A stretch of DNA of 64,000 bases. It comes from Rhodocyclales bacterium (lineage in GTDB: Bacteria > Pseudomonadota > Gammaproteobacteria > Burkholderiales > Rhodocyclaceae). Shown in pieces: positions 46,863 to 57,899 of this stretch. The stretch is taken from NCBI GenBank assembly GCA_028292485.1, contig JAQGMG010000025.1, forward strand, positions 1-64,000, written 5' to 3'. The first letter of the stretch is position 1; every line of letters starts with the position of its first letter. The position numbers were made by a program, and so were the translations under genes. Below the pieces are notes generated by a model. That model was given only the letters and a program-made list of their open reading frames with translations, was not told the origin of the DNA and searched no databases.

Positions 46863-47354
46863 TCAGACCACTTCAGCCTTGTCGATGACGATTGCTTCGA
46901 CCGGTACGTCCTGATGAAAACCACCACGACCCGTCTTGGCCGCCTTGATCTCATTGACCACGTCCATGCCGTCGACGACCTTGCCGAACACGCAGTAACC
47001 CCAGCCTTGCGTGGACTCGCTGCTGAAGTTGAGGAAGTCGTTGTTCGATACGTTGATGAAGAACTGCGCAGTGGCCGAATGAGGGTCGGAGGTGCGTGCC
47101 ATGGCCACGGTGCCGATCTCGTTCTTCAGGCCATTGTTCGCTTCGTTCTTGATCTGACCCTGGGTGGACTTCTGGCTCATGTCGGCCGTCATGCCGCCGC
47201 CCTGGACCATGAAGTTATTGATGACGCGGTGGAAAATGGTGCCGTCATAGTGACCGGACTCGACATAGGACAGGAAGTTCTTGACCGTCTCGGGGGCCTG
47301 TTCGGGAAACAGTTCCAGCGTGATATCGCCGAAGCGGGTTTGTAGTTTGACCAT
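46863..47354 (-). CDS. ppiB: Cytoplasmic cyclophilin-type peptidyl-prolyl isomerase
   Basis: A 163-residue PPIase without signal peptide. Active-site blocks are intact: [14 protein letters not shown], the [19 protein letters not shown] segment and [11 protein letters not shown]. The ATG at 47354 ([10 protein letters not shown]) is the family start; the open frame reaches 47426. It follows a paralogous secreted cyclophilin by 43 bases, so the pair arose by duplication and differs in cell compartment. Confidence 0.93.
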   Translation of the reverse strand: MVKLQTRFGDITLELFPEQAPETVKNFLSYVESGHYDGTIFHRVINNFMVQGGGMTADMSQKSTQGQIKNEANNGLKNEIGTVAMARTSDPHSATAQFFINVSNNDFLNFSSESTQGWGYCVFGKVVDGMDVVNEIKAAKTGRGGFHQDVPVEAIVIDKAEVV

Positions 47355-47397
47355 GGTGATGTTCCTGTGTGATGTGCGATTCTGAAAATACTGCTGC

Positions 47398-47988
47398 TTA
47401 CTTTTCGGTTGCCATGAGTCGGGCACTGTTCACGACGATTGGTTGCCGCGGCACATCGTTCATGCCGGTAGGGATCGTGGCCATCTTGTTCACCACATCC
47501 ATGCCTTCGATGACCTTGCCGAAGACGGCATAGCCCACGCCGTCGGGGCTGGGGTAATCGAGCATCTTGTTGTCCACGAAGTTGATGAAGAACTGCGATG
47601 TCGCCGAGTTCGGATCGGAAGTGCGCGCCATGGCAATGCTGCCGGCCACATTGCGTAATCCGTTCTTCGACTCGTTTTCGATTGGCGAGCGCGTCGATTT
47701 TTGCTGCATGTCCTTCGTGAAGCCCCCGCCTTGCGCCATGAACCCGGCAATCACGCGGTGGAAAACGGTGTTGTCATACATCTTGTCTTCGACGTACTTC
47801 AGGAAATTGGCAACCGACTTGGGCGCTTTTTCGGGATTGAGCTCTACCGTGAAGCTGCCCAGGCTGGTGTCGAATTTCACGCGTGGCGCGTCGGCGGCCC
47901 ACACGCTCGAAGCGAAGACAAGACCCAGAAGCGCGACAGCGGCCGTACGGCACGATGCTTTGAAAAAACTTGAGCAGGCAAATGTCAT
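47398..47988 (-). CDS. ppiA: Periplasmic cyclophilin-type peptidyl-prolyl isomerase
   Basis: A 196-residue PPIase with a signal peptide ([20 protein letters not shown]), so periplasmic. [34 protein letters not shown] and [11 protein letters not shown] correspond to the catalytic face. Helps fold envelope proteins. ATG 47988 overlaps the stop of the L,D-transpeptidase gene by 4 bases (ATGA), so it belongs to the envelope operon. Confidence 0.93.
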   Translation of the reverse strand: MTFACSSFFKASCRTAAVALLGLVFASSVWAADAPRVKFDTSLGSFTVELNPEKAPKSVANFLKYVEDKMYDNTVFHRVIAGFMAQGGGFTKDMQQKSTRSPIENESKNGLRNVAGSIAMARTSDPNSATSQFFINFVDNKMLDYPSPDGVGYAVFGKVIEGMDVVNKMATIPTGMNDVPRQPIVVNSARLMATEK

Positions 47989-49187
47989 GCGGTTCCCTCG
48001 TAGATGATCTTCCACTGGCCAGACTCCTTGATCCAGTACTGGCGCTTGTGGGCGACGTTGCTGAGATTATTGCTGCGGTAATCCTGATCGAAGGTGACGA
48101 CCACCATGTCCTGCTTGCCCGGATTGCGCAACATGCTCAGGTGCTGCACCTGCACCTTGATCCAGGTCTTGCTGCCAGCTACCTTGCGTTTTTGTGCTAC
48201 CCAGCCGGCATAGGCATAGTCGCTTGAGCGGAAATTGCTGGAATAGTGCTGCAGGTATTTCTCGACATCGCGGCTTTCCCAGTCGCGCCGCCAGGAATCG
48301 ATCTGTGCGTCGAGCGCATTGCGTTCGGCCTGCCAGTCATCAATCGACGACCACTCAATGCTGGAGCTGATGATGACCGGCGTGACGCCGACTTGCAGGA
48401 AGCCGGAGATGGTCGTCAGGTCTTCGTTGGTGAGCACCACGCAGCCATCGGAGGCCTTGGGTGGCCGCGAGTAGGTATTGGAGGGCACGCCATGCAACCA
48501 GATGCCGTGGCCATCGCGACCGTTGATGCGATCCCACTCGTTCGGATAGCTGATCGGGAACGCGCCAACACCATAGAAGTCACCGAGCTTTTCGCGCGAA
48601 AGATGCGAAGTGACGTGGTAGACGCCGATCGGTGTGCGCTTGTCGCCTTCGCGCGTCTTGTCCGCACCTTCCTTGCCCTGCGTGATGTAGTAATCCGCGA
48701 CGAAGCTTGGGCGGCCCTTGTCGTTACGATACAGGTACAGCCTGGAGCGTTGCGTATCAACGACAACGGCATATTTCTGATCTTCCGGCATCTGCAACAG
48801 ATAGCGCGGCACGACGGCCTGTTGCGGGCGATTGGTGTAACCCTTGAGACGCGCAACCGCTTCATCGCGCAGATCGGCAATGCGCCCTGCGGGAGCATCC
48901 GCAGCGCTGCCGAAGGTGCGCAGTGGCGCGGTGCGCGCCATCAGCAGGTCACCGCGGATGAGGTGGGCAAGGCGGAAATTCGGATAAAGACGCAGCAGGT
49001 TCTCCGTGCGCGTCAGTGCTGCATCCAGCTTGTTGTCATTGATATCGCGCAGGACGAGCGCAATCGTGGCGTCGGCGCCGGCGTCAGAGACGCCGGCCAT
49101 GATGCTGCCCGGACCTGCTGCAGAAGTGCTGGCGAGTATGCCGATCAACAGCACGCATCGCAGGAAACGACTTACGGAAAACGACAT
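47985..49187 (-). CDS. L,D-transpeptidase with C-terminal NTF2-like (Cds6-type) domain
   Basis: A 400-residue exported murein enzyme. Signal peptide at the N-terminus (FLRCVLLIGILAS), a helical region with AALTRTENLLRLYPNFRLAHLIRGD (about 45-85), the YkuD domain (about 138-275) with catalytic His232 (WLHGVP) and Cys249 (SDGCVVL), then an NTF2-like domain (about 294-400, SWRRDWESRDVEKYLQHYS). Such enzymes make 3-3 crosslinks or cut murein-bound lipoproteins; the exact reaction is not decided by sequence. The ATG at 49187 has GGGAAG upstream and lies 10 bases after the TPR gene; an earlier GTG (49211) would overlap it. The C-terminal domain resembles that of the adjacent TPR protein. Confidence 0.88.
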   Translation of the reverse strand: MSFSVSRFLRCVLLIGILASTSAAGPGSIMAGVSDAGADATIALVLRDINDNKLDAALTRTENLLRLYPNFRLAHLIRGDLLMARTAPLRTFGSAADAPAGRIADLRDEAVARLKGYTNRPQQAVVPRYLLQMPEDQKYAVVVDTQRSRLYLYRNDKGRPSFVADYYITQGKEGADKTREGDKRTPIGVYHVTSHLSREKLGDFYGVGAFPISYPNEWDRINGRDGHGIWLHGVPSNTYSRPPKASDGCVVLTNEDLTTISGFLQVGVTPVIISSSIEWSSIDDWQAERNALDAQIDSWRRDWESRDVEKYLQHYSSNFRSSDYAYAGWVAQKRKVAGSKTWIKVQVQHLSMLRNPGKQDMVVVTFDQDYRSNNLSNVAHKRQYWIKESGQWKIIYEGTA

Positions 49188-49197
49188 CAACTTCCCA

Positions 49198-50367
49198 TTA
49201 ACGGCCGACACGTTCTTGCTGGATCAGCCAACGGTTGCCGCGCTGCGCGAGCTCAAGAGTCTTGCTGCTCGCCGTATTGAGTGTCGCGGATGAATAATGC
49301 TGGCGAAAGCGCACAGTTGCCTGATCGCCTTCGATCTGCACGCGGATATCGCTGAGGCCGACCTTGATGTTGCCTGGCTTGCTGATACGGGCTTCGCGCT
49401 CTTGCTCCCAGCCCTTGCGTGAGCCGCCGCCGGGAACATCGAAATCCTTCGCATAGGCTGCGAGATAGCTCTTCACGTCCTTGCGCGACCAGGCCGCTGC
49501 CCAGGCTTCCACAGCCTTCTGTACGTCCGCGCGAGCGGCATCTTTAGCGGCCGGCTTTTCGACGGGTTTTTCTACAGGCTTTTCTACAGGTTTCTCTGCT
49601 GGTTTTTCCGGGGCCGGGGCGGGCTTCGCAACGGGAGCCGGCACAGGAGTTGGAGCAGGCGGCATCGCAACAGGTTTGGCCGGTGCCGGAACGATTGCAG
49701 CAGGCGGCGTCGGCGCGGGTGCCACGGAGGAAGACGCGGCGCTGGCTACGACGGTCGGTCGCGTCGCCACTGTGTTTGTATTGCGCCCGCCGACCGTCAT
49801 GATCTCGCGCAGCATCTTGAGCTTGTTCTGGGCGTTGGAGTTCGATGAATCGATTTGCAACGCACGGTCGTAAGCTTGCCGCGCCATCTGGGTGTACAGG
49901 TCACCAAGATTCTCGTGGGCAGTGGCGTAGGTCGGATGCGTGCGGATCGACATTTCGAGCGCGGTGCGGGCCTTGTCGTATTGCTTCTGCTGAGCATAGA
50001 TCACGGCAAGATTATTGTAAGGCTCGGGTAGTTCAGGGGCTTCTTCCGTCAGCTTGATAAAAACGGCTGCGGCGTCATCGAGCTTGTTCATCTCGGCGAG
50101 GATCACGCCCTTGAGGAAGCGCGCCTGGCGGTCTTTCGGCGAAGCCGAAACCAGCTCATTGACTTCCTCCAGCGCTTTGGCGTGCTGCCCCTGGCGAAGC
50201 AGGTTTTGCGCATCCTGCAAGCTCGCGGCCGTTGCTGCTGGCGCGGCACACAAAAGCGCAAGCGACGCTATGGCGGCAATGAGCGCAGACAAGCAGGTTG
50301 CGGGGCGAAGCGAAGGGCGGGTGGCAACAGCGGTAGCAAGCCCTGTTCGGGCGATCTGTCTGCGCAT
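49198..50367 (-). CDS. TPR protein with C-terminal NTF2-like domain
   Basis: A 389-residue exported protein: signal segment (SALIAAIASLALLCAAPAATAA), TPR repeats (about 50-175: AKALEEVNELVSASPKDRQARF, PYNNLAVIYAQQKQYDKA, AHENLGDLYTQMARQAYDRAL), a Pro/Ala/Lys-rich linker (about 205-275) with a tandem EKPV unit, and a C-terminal NTF2-like domain starting AVEAWAAAWSRKDVKSYLAAYA. The last domain is similar to the C-terminus of the L,D-transpeptidase downstream. TPR plus linker suggests a periplasmic scaffold that reaches into murein. First gene of the operon, divergent from cysS. Confidence 0.85.
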   Translation of the reverse strand: MRRQIARTGLATAVATRPSLRPATCLSALIAAIASLALLCAAPAATAASLQDAQNLLRQGQHAKALEEVNELVSASPKDRQARFLKGVILAEMNKLDDAAAVFIKLTEEAPELPEPYNNLAVIYAQQKQYDKARTALEMSIRTHPTYATAHENLGDLYTQMARQAYDRALQIDSSNSNAQNKLKMLREIMTVGGRNTNTVATRPTVVASAASSSVAPAPTPPAAIVPAPAKPVAMPPAPTPVPAPVAKPAPAPEKPAEKPVEKPVEKPVEKPAAKDAARADVQKAVEAWAAAWSRKDVKSYLAAYAKDFDVPGGGSRKGWEQEREARISKPGNIKVGLSDIRVQIEGDQATVRFRQHYSSATLNTASSKTLELAQRGNRWLIQQERVGR

Positions 50368-50558
50368 TGTGTTAGAGTCAGTTCAGGTTGTCCGGGGCGT
50401 TTTCCGGGGCGTTGTGAGAGAGTTTGTGAAAGATTCTGAATCGCCGGATTTTACTTTACATTCCGTCGTTCACACTGACCCCGTCGAGAATTTCCGCCGG
50501 ACGCGTCGCATTCCGGTGCCAGACGTACGTGCTCTGCGCACCCCATAACAAAATAGAT

Positions 50559-51938
<1,380 letters not shown>

Positions 51939-51973
51939 TGTCGGGATGGCGGTGCAACTTCTAGCAAGGGGGC

Positions 51974-52597
51974 GTGATCTTGAAGGTCTATCTCGTAGCA
52001 AATCCGAAGGGTGGCTCAGGCAAGAGCACGCTGGCTACCAATCTCGCTGGCTTGCTGGCACACCACGAAAAAAATGCCCAGGTCATGCTTGGCGACGTGG
52101 ACCGTCAGCAATCGGCTGCGTTCTGGTTGCAGCGCAGACCTCCCTCGGCGCCGGCCATCTCAAGCTGGAAGATCGAACCCGGCAAGCCGGCGCGACCGCC
52201 GCGTGGTACTTCGCATGCCGTTCTCGATACACCTGCCGGTTTGCATGACGAGAAGCTCAAGGCGCTTCTGAAAGTGGCTGACCGTGTGCTGGTGCCTGTG
52301 CAGCCATCGATGTTCGACTTGCTGGCAAGCCAGGCTTTCTTCGAAGAACTGGCAGAGATCAAGGCATCGCGCAGCCTGCCGATTGCCGTTGTCGGCCTGC
52401 GCGTGGACGAGCGCACACGCTCGGCGGAGCAGTTTCACCGCTTCATCGAATCGACCGGCTTGCCGTTGCTGACCAGCTTGCGTAACACCCAAAATTACGT
52501 GCAGCTTGCGGCGCATGGCTTGACGCTGTTCGATGTGGCGCCGCATCGCGTGGAGAAGGACTTGGTGCAATGGGAAGCCATCAGGGCCTGGATTTAA
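51974..52597 (+). CDS. Orphan ParA-family ATPase
   Basis: A 207-residue ParA/MinD-superfamily ATPase: deviant Walker A PKGGSGKST (11-19), DVDRQQSAAFWL (Walker A-prime), LDTPAGLHD (Walker B), and VLVPVQPSMFDLLAS. Ser in place of the usual Val/Ile in KGG(V)GKT matches the VirC1-like group. No parB or partner lies nearby, so cargo is unknown; such orphans position flagella, chemoreceptors or carboxysomes. Starts: GTG 51974 lies 3 bases after AAGGGG, and TTG 51980 (MKVYLVANPKGG) is better spaced; I report the longer form. Ends at a strong terminator shared with typA. Confidence 0.85.
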   Translation: MILKVYLVANPKGGSGKSTLATNLAGLLAHHEKNAQVMLGDVDRQQSAAFWLQRRPPSAPAISSWKIEPGKPARPPRGTSHAVLDTPAGLHDEKLKALLKVADRVLVPVQPSMFDLLASQAFFEELAEIKASRSLPIAVVGLRVDERTRSAEQFHRFIESTGLPLLTSLRNTQNYVQLAAHGLTLFDVAPHRVEKDLVQWEAIRAWI

Positions 52598-52610
52598 TCC
52601 TGCATCAGAC

Positions 52611-52644
52611 AAAGAAAAGGCCACCGCGAGGTGGCCTTTTCTTT
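52611..52644. terminator. Bidirectional terminator parA / typA
   Basis: Perfect 15-bp stem AAAGAAAAGGCCACC (52611-52625) / GGTGGCCTTTTCTTT (52630-52644), loop GCGA. It has A-rich and T-rich flanks on both strands, so it serves both convergent genes. Confidence 0.85.
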
Positions 52645-52660
52645 TGAGCGATAGCTGAGA

Positions 52661-54472
52661 TCAGTCAGCCTTGTTGGCACGCTTGCGCTCGTGTTCCTTG
52701 AGGTAGCGCTTGCGCAGGCGGATCGACTTCGGCGTGATCTCCACGAGTTCATCATCGGCGATGAATTCGATCGCGCTTTCCAGCGTCAGCTGGATTGGCG
52801 GCACCAGGCGCACGGCTTCATCAGTGCCGGAAGAGCGCACGTTAGTGAGCTGCTTGCCCTTGATCGGGTTGACGACCAGATCGTTGTCGCGCGAGTGGAT
52901 ACCGATGATGATGCCTTCATACACCGGGTCGTTGTGCGACACGAACATCTTGCCGCGATCCTGCAGCTTCCAGATGGCATAGGCAACCGCCACGCCGTCG
53001 TCCTGGCTGATCAGCACACCATTGCGGCGTTCGGACATCTGTGCCGACATCGGGCCGTATTCGTCGAACACGTGACTGGCCAGGCCGGTACCGCGTGTCA
53101 GCGTCAGGAACTCGCCCTGGAAGCCGATCAGGCCACGTGCGGGAATGCGGTATTCCAGGCGGACACGACCCTTGCCGTCCGGCTGCATGTCCTGCAACTC
53201 GCCGCGGCGGCGGCCAAGTTCTTCCATGACGCCGCCCTGGTGCTCTTCTTCGACGTCAATCGAGAGCATTTCATAAGGCTCGCACTTCACGCCGTCGATT
53301 TCCTTGAACACGACGCGCGGGCGACCAACTGCCAGCTCGAAACCTTCGCGACGCATGGTTTCCAGCAGGATGGTCAGGTGCAATTCGCCACGGCCCGATA
53401 CCTCGAAAACGTCCGAATCTTCGGTATAGGCAACGCGCAGAGCCACGTTCTTGAGCAGTTCTTTTTCAAGGCGCTCGCGGATCTGACGGCTGGTGACGAA
53501 TTTGCCTTCGCGGCCGGCCAGGGGTGAGCTGTTAACCATGAAATTCATCGTCAGCGTGGGCTCATCCACGGCGATGGGCGTCATGCCTTCGAGCTTTTCA
53601 GGTGAGCAGATCGTTACGCCGATACCCACCTTTTCAATGCCGCTGACCAGAATGATGTCGCCGGCTTCGGCGTAATCCGTCTGTACGCGCTCAAGGCCCT
53701 TGAAGGTCAGAACCTGACCGACCTTGGACTTGCCGATGACTTCGTCGCCCATCATGACGGCGACTTCCTGATTCGTCTTGATGCTGCCGCGCTTGATACG
53801 GCCAATACCCAGCTGACCGATATAGGTCGAGTAGTCGAGCGAGCAGATCTGTACTTGCAGCGGGCCGTCAGCGTTCACTTCAGGTTGCGGCACATGCTTG
53901 AGAATGGCTTCGTAGATCGCCGTCATGTCGGTGCCGGGTTGGCTCGCGTCGAGCATGGCATAGCCATTCAGTGCAGACGCATAGACAACGGGGAAGTCGA
54001 GTTGCTCTTCGGTAGCGCCGAGCTTGTCGAACAGATCGAAGGTGTGATTGATCACCCAGTCCGGACGTGCGCCGGGACGGTCGATCTTGTTCACGATGAC
54101 GATAGGCTTGAGACCCAGCGCCAGAGCCTTGCGGGTCACGAAGCGTGTTTGCGGCATCGGGCCTTCGACGGCATCGACCAGCAGCAGCACGCCGTCGACC
54201 ATCGACAGCACGCGCTCGACTTCACCGCCGAAATCGGCGTGTCCGGGGGTGTCGACGATGTTGATGTGGGTGTCGCCATACTGAATGGCGCAGTTCTTGG
54301 CCAGAATCGTGATGCCGCGCTCTTTTTCGAGATCGTTGCTGTCCATCACGCGTTCGGTCACCGCCTGGTGAGCGGCAAAGGTGCCGGACTGGCGGAGAAG
54401 TTGGTCGACCAAGGTGGTCTTGCCATGATCGACGTGGGCGATGATGGCAATGTTTCGGATGGAACGGCTCAT
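52661..54472 (-). CDS. typA: Ribosome-associated GTPase TypA/BipA
   Basis: Translational GTPase involved in 50S assembly, particularly at low temperature or stress. The 603-residue protein has [20 protein letters not shown] (G1), the [11 protein letters not shown] switch, [16 protein letters not shown] (G3), [13 protein letters not shown] (G4) and the C-terminal domains with [20 protein letters not shown] and [18 protein letters not shown]. The start ATG 54472 ([10 protein letters not shown]) is the family start; the frame extends upstream to 54688 but overlaps the rpsF promoter. C-terminus Lys/Arg-rich. Confidence 0.96.
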   Translation of the reverse strand: MSRSIRNIAIIAHVDHGKTTLVDQLLRQSGTFAAHQAVTERVMDSNDLEKERGITILAKNCAIQYGDTHINIVDTPGHADFGGEVERVLSMVDGVLLLVDAVEGPMPQTRFVTRKALALGLKPIVIVNKIDRPGARPDWVINHTFDLFDKLGATEEQLDFPVVYASALNGYAMLDASQPGTDMTAIYEAILKHVPQPEVNADGPLQVQICSLDYSTYIGQLGIGRIKRGSIKTNQEVAVMMGDEVIGKSKVGQVLTFKGLERVQTDYAEAGDIILVSGIEKVGIGVTICSPEKLEGMTPIAVDEPTLTMNFMVNSSPLAGREGKFVTSRQIRERLEKELLKNVALRVAYTEDSDVFEVSGRGELHLTILLETMRREGFELAVGRPRVVFKEIDGVKCEPYEMLSIDVEEEHQGGVMEELGRRRGELQDMQPDGKGRVRLEYRIPARGLIGFQGEFLTLTRGTGLASHVFDEYGPMSAQMSERRNGVLISQDDGVAVAYAIWKLQDRGKMFVSHNDPVYEGIIIGIHSRDNDLVVNPIKGKQLTNVRSSGTDEAVRLVPPIQLTLESAIEFIADDELVEITPKSIRLRKRYLKEHERKRANKAD

Positions 54473-54628
54473 GGAATCGATCTTTGGGGCTGAATAGGGG
54501 TTTGGGACAACCGTCGACTTTAGCATACTCAGGTGTTGCGCCGCAGCGCCTGACGATGCTTTAAGTGTAGATGTTTGCGGCAGCCATCTCGGCCAGAAGT
54601 CGGGACCTTCTGCAAACCATTGAATGCC

Positions 54629-54657
54629 TTGATCAAAGCTGTATAGGTCGCTATACT
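54629..54657 (+). promoter_or_regulatory. Sigma-70 promoter of the rpsF operon
   Basis: -35 TTGATC (54629-54634), 17-base spacer, -10 TATACT (54652-54657). Each hexamer is one or two bases from consensus with ideal spacing, 66 bases before the rpsF ATG. An AAAGGAG Shine-Dalgarno lies at 54712-54718. Confidence 0.65.
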
Positions 54658-54723
54658 CGCGGGCTTTCCTTGCTCCACCGGTACGCATGCCGGGGGGCTT
54701 TAATTAACCGTAAAGGAGTTCGC

Positions 54724-55116
54724 ATGCGACATTACGAAATCGTATTCATCGTGCACCCCGATCAGAGCGAGCAAGTGCCCGCCATGATCGAGCGCTACAA
54801 GGCTCTTGTGACCGCCAAGTCCGGCGTGATCCATCGCCTTGAAGACTGGGGCCGCCGCCAGTTGGCATACCCGATCGAGAAGGTTCACAAAGCGCATTAC
54901 GTGCTCATGAACATTGAAGTCGATGGCGAGACGCTCACCGAGCTGGAACACGCCTTCAAGTTCAACGACGCTGTGCTGCGCCACCTGACCATCAAAACGA
55001 AGAAGGCCGTAATTGCTCCTTCGCCAATGATGAAGGAAGAAAAGTCGCGCTCGCTGACCGGACCGGCACCCGTCGTTGCTGAGGAAAGTGCAGCCGAAGA
55101 ACAGCCTGCTGCCTGA
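54724..55116 (+). CDS. rpsF: 30S ribosomal protein bS6
   Basis: Small-subunit protein that binds S18. The 130-residue protein starts [21 protein letters not shown] and contains [25 protein letters not shown] and FNDAVLRHL. The C-terminal extension of about 30 residues is rich in Ala, Glu and Pro, as in many proteobacteria, where some copies are glutamylated by RimK. First gene of rpsF-priB-rpsR-rplI. Confidence 0.97.
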   Translation: MRHYEIVFIVHPDQSEQVPAMIERYKALVTAKSGVIHRLEDWGRRQLAYPIEKVHKAHYVLMNIEVDGETLTELEHAFKFNDAVLRHLTIKTKKAVIAPSPMMKEEKSRSLTGPAPVVAEESAAEEQPAA

Positions 55117-55165
55117 TCTCGAAACGAGACGACAGACAAACTGATTGGGAGAAGCTGGAGAACGA

Positions 55166-55504
55166 GTGTTGAACAGCGTGCTTGGTAACGCAGTCACGAT
55201 TGCCGGAAGCCTGATGGAGCGCGACGCGCTTCGCATGACGCCGGCAAGGATTCCGGTGGTGGGATTCAAGATCCGCCACGAATCGCTCCAGATGGAACTG
55301 GATGTCGAACGGAACGTGACCTGCGAATTGAGTGCGCTGGCAATCGGCCCCTTGGCACAGCAGATCACCGCGATGCCGATGGGAGTCGAAATGCTGCTGC
55401 AGGGATTTCTCGCCGCACGCAGCGCTCGCCACCAGAATCCCGTTTTGCATGTAACGAAATTCGAGCTTCTTGAAGCCCGAAACAATGTTGAAGGAACGAA
55501 ATAA
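55166..55504 (+). CDS. priB: Primosomal replication protein PriB
   Basis: Small OB-fold protein that joins PriA and DnaT or DnaB at stalled forks. The 112-residue protein begins GTG-TTG-AAC (55166) with a GGAG site; the pattern [30 protein letters not shown] and [17 protein letters not shown] fits the family. A TTG at 55145 would be the alternative start. The stop overlaps the rpsR ATG by one base (TAATG). Position between rpsF and rpsR is the standard one in beta- and gammaproteobacteria. Confidence 0.92.
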   Translation: MLNSVLGNAVTIAGSLMERDALRMTPARIPVVGFKIRHESLQMELDVERNVTCELSALAIGPLAQQITAMPMGVEMLLQGFLAARSARHQNPVLHVTKFELLEARNNVEGTK

Positions 55505-55776
55505 TGGCTTTCAGACCCGGTGCCAAGAAAAAAGACGAACGTGGCGGCAATCGCAGCCTGTTCAAGCGTCGCAAGTTCTGCCGCTTCTCGGCAGAAAAGA
55601 TCGAAGAGATCGACTACAAGGATGTTGAAATCCTCAAGGACTTCATCACCGAAAACGGCAAGATCATGCCAGCGCGTATTACCGGTACCAAGACCGGCTA
55701 TCAGCGTCAGCTGTCTACCGCCATCAAGCGCGCTCGTTTCCTGGCGCTGATGCCTTACACCGACCTGCACCAGTAA
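55504..55776 (+). CDS. rpsR: 30S ribosomal protein bS18
   Basis: A 90-residue basic protein: [40 protein letters not shown] and [23 protein letters not shown]. It retains one Cys near the N-terminus (RKFCRF). Length is slightly above E. coli S18. Translation is coupled to priB by a one-base overlap. Confidence 0.97.
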   Translation: MAFRPGAKKKDERGGNRSLFKRRKFCRFSAEKIEEIDYKDVEILKDFITENGKIMPARITGTKTGYQRQLSTAIKRARFLALMPYTDLHQ

Positions 55777-55791
55777 CCGGGAGACTAGACC

Positions 55792-56241
55792 ATGCAAATC
55801 ATTCTGCTTGAGAAGGTTATCAACCTCGGCAATCTGGGCGAAGTCGTGAAGGTCAAAGACGGCTATGCACGTAATTTCCTGATCCCGCAAGGCAAGGCCA
55901 AGCGCGCTACGGCAAACAATGTCGAAGCGTTCGCAGTGCGTCGTGCCGAGCTGGAAAAAGTTGCAGCCCAGCGCCTGGCGCTCGCTCAAGACCTCGGCGC
56001 CAAGATTGACGGCACCGAAGTCCAGATCCCGAGCAAGGCACGCGTTGATGGCCGTTTGTTCGGTTCCGTCAGCACGGCCGATGTTGCAGCAGCGCTGGTT
56101 GCCAAGGGCTTCACCGTCGTGAAGGCTGATGTGCGCCTGCCTGATGGCGCTTTGAAGACCATTGGTGACTACGACGTGGAAATCGCGCTGCACACCGACG
56201 TGGTCGTGACCGTCAAGGTTTCGGTGGTAAGCGAAAGCTGA
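55792..56241 (+). CDS. rplI: 50S ribosomal protein bL9
   Basis: A 149-residue protein with the two-domain L9 layout: [36 protein letters not shown] at the rRNA-binding N-terminus, a long connecting helix (about 40-75) and the C-terminal domain ([15 protein letters not shown] ... [19 protein letters not shown]). Ends at an intrinsic terminator. Confidence 0.97.
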   Translation: MQIILLEKVINLGNLGEVVKVKDGYARNFLIPQGKAKRATANNVEAFAVRRAELEKVAAQRLALAQDLGAKIDGTEVQIPSKARVDGRLFGSVSTADVAAALVAKGFTVVKADVRLPDGALKTIGDYDVEIALHTDVVVTVKVSVVSES

Positions 56242-56263
56242 TCGACCGAACTGTGTCGTATGG

Positions 56264-56290
56264 AAAAGGGCTGCGTGGCAGCCCTTTTTT
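56264..56290 (+). terminator. Terminator after rplI
   Basis: 11-bp stem AAAAGGGCTGC (56264-56274) / GCAGCCCTTTT (56278-56288) with a three-base loop and a six-T tract, a classic intrinsic terminator. Confidence 0.9.
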
Positions 56291-56362
56291 CGTTTACCAA
56301 GATACGCATCGGGCAGCATCGCTACCTGTAAAATCGCTGCACATATTCAGGAGCAAAATCTG

Positions 56363-57766
56363 ATGGCCCAGCCACGCGGCGGACAGCAATCCCCGGTACA
56401 CGATCCGCAGCTTGCAGCGCTCAAGTTACCTCCACATTCGATCGAGGCAGAGCAGTCGTTGATTGGCGGTCTGCTTCTCGACAACACATGCTGGGATCGC
56501 GTTGCCGATCTCGCGTCTGAAGTGGATTTCTACCGCGACGAGCATCGACGCATCTTCCGGCAGATCGCGATTCTCATCGAACAGGGCAAGCCTGCCGACA
56601 TCGTCACCGTCTTCGAAGCGCTCGACAAGAACAACGAGTCTCAGCACATCGGTGGCCTGGCGTATCTGAGCGAGATCGCCAACAACACGCCGTCGGCGGC
56701 GAATGCGCGCCGCTATGCCGAAATCGTTCGCGAACGCGCCATCCTGCGCAAGCTGGTCACAGTGGGCGACGAGATTGCGGGCAGCGCCTTGGCGCCCGGC
56801 GGGCGCAATGCCGCCATCATTCTCGATGAAGCAGAATCGAAGATCCTCAACATTCGCGATGAGGGCAGCAAGAGCACACAGGGTTTCACGCCGATCCAGC
56901 CTGTGCTGGGCATGGTTGTCGAGCGCATCCAGGAGTTGTATTCACGCGGCGATCAGGCTGCGGTGACGGGTGTGCCGACCGGCCTGGTCGATCTCGACGA
57001 CAAGACTTCCGGCCTGCAACCTACCGACATGATCATCGTGGCGGGGCGGCCAGGCATGGGCAAGACTTCGTTTGCCTTGAACGTAGCTGAAAGCGTTGCG
57101 CTTGAGGCCGGTTTGCCGGTTGCCATCTTTTCAATGGAAATGCCTGCGACCCAGCTGGCCATGCGTTTCATCTCTTCAGTGGGCAGGCTGGATCAGCATC
57201 GCTTGCGCACCGGCAAGCTCAATGATGACGAATGGCAGAAGCTGACATATGCACTGGGGCGGCTGCATGAGGCACCGATCTATATCGACGAGACACCGGG
57301 ATTGAATCCGACCGATCTGCGCGCGCGCGCGCGGCGCTTGCACCGCCAGTGCGGCGGCAAGCTGGGCCTCATCGTCATCGACTACCTGCAGCTCATGACG
57401 ACGCTCAAGGAGAGCGATAACCGTGCGGCCGAGTTGTCGGAGATCTCGCGTTCGGTGAAGGGACTGGCGAAGGAGCTGAAGGTGCCGATCATGGCGCTGT
57501 CGCAGCTCAATCGAAGCCTCGAGCAGCGTGCGGACAAACGTCCGATGGCGTCGGACTTGCGAGAATCGGGCGCGCTTGAACAGGATGCCGACATCATCAT
57601 GTTCATCTACCGCGACGAGATATACAACCCGGATACGAAGGACAAGGGCATGGCCGAACTCATCATCGCCAAACACCGTAATGGCCCGACGGGCATGGTG
57701 CCGATGACCTTCGTCGGTGAATACACGCGCTTCGAGAATTACATGCGCGGCACGTCGAATTATTGA
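56363..57766 (+). CDS. dnaB: Replicative DNA helicase DnaB
   Basis: Hexameric helicase of the replisome. The 467-residue protein has the N-terminal DnaG-interacting domain (PPHSIEAEQSLIGGLLLDN) and the RecA-like motor with Walker A GRPGMGKT (228-235), FSMEMPATQLAMR, LIVIDYLQLM (Walker B) and the SQLNRSLEQRADKRPMASDLRESG block. No intein interrupts the motor. A CAGGAGC site precedes ATG 56363. The rplI-dnaB neighbourhood is normal. Confidence 0.97.
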   Translation: MAQPRGGQQSPVHDPQLAALKLPPHSIEAEQSLIGGLLLDNTCWDRVADLASEVDFYRDEHRRIFRQIAILIEQGKPADIVTVFEALDKNNESQHIGGLAYLSEIANNTPSAANARRYAEIVRERAILRKLVTVGDEIAGSALAPGGRNAAIILDEAESKILNIRDEGSKSTQGFTPIQPVLGMVVERIQELYSRGDQAAVTGVPTGLVDLDDKTSGLQPTDMIIVAGRPGMGKTSFALNVAESVALEAGLPVAIFSMEMPATQLAMRFISSVGRLDQHRLRTGKLNDDEWQKLTYALGRLHEAPIYIDETPGLNPTDLRARARRLHRQCGGKLGLIVIDYLQLMTTLKESDNRAAELSEISRSVKGLAKELKVPIMALSQLNRSLEQRADKRPMASDLRESGALEQDADIIMFIYRDEIYNPDTKDKGMAELIIAKHRNGPTGMVPMTFVGEYTRFENYMRGTSNY

Positions 57767-57774
57767 GTAAAGCC

Positions 57775-57853
57775 GTCATTCCCGCGAAAGCGGGAATCCA
57801 CTTCTACGTGAGTTGGTCTCAACCAAGTGGATTCCCGCTTTCGCGGGAATGAC
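57775..57853. repeat. Family B inverted pair after dnaB
   Basis: 79 bases, nearly identical to the copy at 29693-29771, including the internal CCACTTCTACGTGAG; only the centre differs. Confidence 0.9.
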
Positions 57854-57859
57854 AAAATG

Positions 57860-57886
57860 AAAAAGGGCGCCGAAGCGCCCTTTTTT
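57860..57886. terminator. Terminator between dnaB and the lipoprotein gene
   Basis: Stem AAAAAGGGCGC (57860-57870) / GCGCCCTTTTT (57875-57885), loop CGAA, with A and T runs on both flanks, suited to both convergent genes. Confidence 0.85.
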
Positions 57887-57899
57887 ACGTGCCGAACAA

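Noticed and set aside
54473-54688. N-terminal extension of TypA
   Set aside because: It covers the divergent rpsF promoter and has no conserved sequence; [10 protein letters not shown] is the family start.
56363-57766. Intein in DnaB
   Set aside because: The motor domain is continuous from GRPGMGKT to the C-terminus at the normal length.
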